Shown here: positions 31,029 to 31,134 of the stretch, piece by piece
How positions within the stretch are numbered: position 1 is the first letter of the stretch
Layout: every line of letters starts with the position of its first letter
From: a bacterium UBA2214
GTDB taxonomy: Bacteria; Zhuqueibacterota; Zhuqueibacteria; Residuimicrobiales; Residuimicrobiaceae
DNA: 31,134 nt
NCBI GenBank assembly: GCA_002327255.1
Contig: DCUM01000005.1
Coordinates: 1-31,134, forward strand
Reading direction: 5' to 3'
Translations under genes and position numbers: made by a program
Notes under the pieces: generated by a model
Seen by the model: only the letters and a program-made list of their open reading frames with translations
Databases searched by the model: none
What the model was told of the DNA's origin: nothing

Positions 31029-31041
31029 CATGCCAGGCATG
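31029..31041. promoter_or_regulatory. Palindrome, possible activator site
   Basis: CATGCCAGGCATG, a perfect 6+1+6 palindrome centred about 83 bases before the -24 element of the sigma-54 promoter. That is a usual distance for an enhancer-binding protein site. A single short palindrome can also be chance. Confidence 0.35.
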
Positions 31042-31115
31042 CGCCGGGGAAACGCTTGAATTATTGTTTTTATGAGCTTTACGATTTTTTGTCTTGATCT
31101 CCGATTTCAATAAAA

Positions 31116-31132
31116 CTGGCATGTGAATTGCT
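31116..31132 (+). promoter_or_regulatory. Sigma-54 (RpoN) promoter reading out of the window
   Basis: CTGGCATGTGAATTGCT matches the sigma-54 consensus YTGGCACGRNNNTTGCW except T for C and T for R. The GG (31118-31119) and GC (31130-31131) stand exactly ten bases apart, the spacing this holoenzyme requires. Transcription would start about 12 bases past the GC, just beyond the window's right edge. The gene it drives is not visible. Confidence 0.62.
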
Positions 31133-31134
31133 TG

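Larger units (their letters stand above)
30784..31134. other. Gene-free regulatory region at the right edge
   Basis: 351 bases without a supported gene. From left to right it holds a minus-strand promoter candidate (30848-30820), a MITE-like element with flanking duplications (30860-30959) and two adjacent stem-loop dyads (30972-31023). A short palindrome (31029-31041) and a sigma-54 promoter reading rightward (31116-31132) follow. It separates divergently read genes, the right-hand one being outside the window. Confidence 0.65.

Overview
The window is a gene-dense, GC-rich bacterial chromosome segment. The bacterium looks like an uncultivated diderm, perhaps of the FCB / KSB1-Calditrichota kind. 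Evidence: a Wzi-like outer-membrane barrel, the meso-DAP peptidoglycan recycling ligase Mpl, RodZ, a GWxTD-domain lipoprotein-like protein, a UbiA enzyme of the archaeal-lipid (DGGGP synthase) type, and menaquinone genes. No phylogenetic marker fixes the phylum, so that placement is an inference. No tRNA, rRNA, CRISPR array, phage or transposase gene was seen.

Layout. (1) 42-9531, plus strand: one tightly packed unit of eight genes. They are a Wzi-like barrel, two membrane GT2 glycosyltransferases, a radical SAM protein, a DUF3108 periplasmic protein, a third GT2, a second radical SAM protein and a PHP metallohydrolase. Most junctions overlap by 1-14 bases, and the set looks like a surface glycan or glycolipid pathway of unknown product. 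(2) 21941-9528, minus strand: a pseudo-glycosidase fused to six membrane spans, SMC, a GWxTD protein, a DGGGPS-like prenyltransferase, Dtd, Maf, RodZ, Mpl and a small protein with two R3H-like repeats. These are mostly cell-envelope and chromosome housekeeping genes with overlapping ends. The two units converge and share the four bases CTAG as both stop codons. (3) 26108-22428, minus strand: a transglutaminase-like/TPR protein, a ppGpp-hydrolase-like HD protein and a winged-helix 2x[4Fe-4S] protein, spaced 28-29 bases apart. (4) 30783-26546, minus strand: a DUF1460 peptidase, an MltB-like lytic transglycosylase, MenG, MenA and a CPBP-family membrane protease. (5) 30784-31134: a regulatory stretch. 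It holds a roughly 80-base MITE-like element with terminal inverted repeats and a 9-10 base target duplication, several dyads, and a good sigma-54 promoter pointing out of the right edge.

How the genes fit together. Regions 2 and 4 serve peptidoglycan growth and turnover (RodZ, Mpl, MltB-like, DUF1460), membrane lipids and quinones (DGGGPS-like, MenA, MenG) and chromosome organisation (SMC). Region 1 probably builds or exports a surface saccharide. Region 3 may be a stress or redox module: an HD domain with the complete RSH hydrolase motif set, next to an iron-sulfur protein that carries a putative DNA-binding domain. The best candidates for something undescribed are the GT2/radical-SAM/PHP cluster, the membrane-anchored GH2 pseudoenzyme, and the RSH-HD/Fe-S module.
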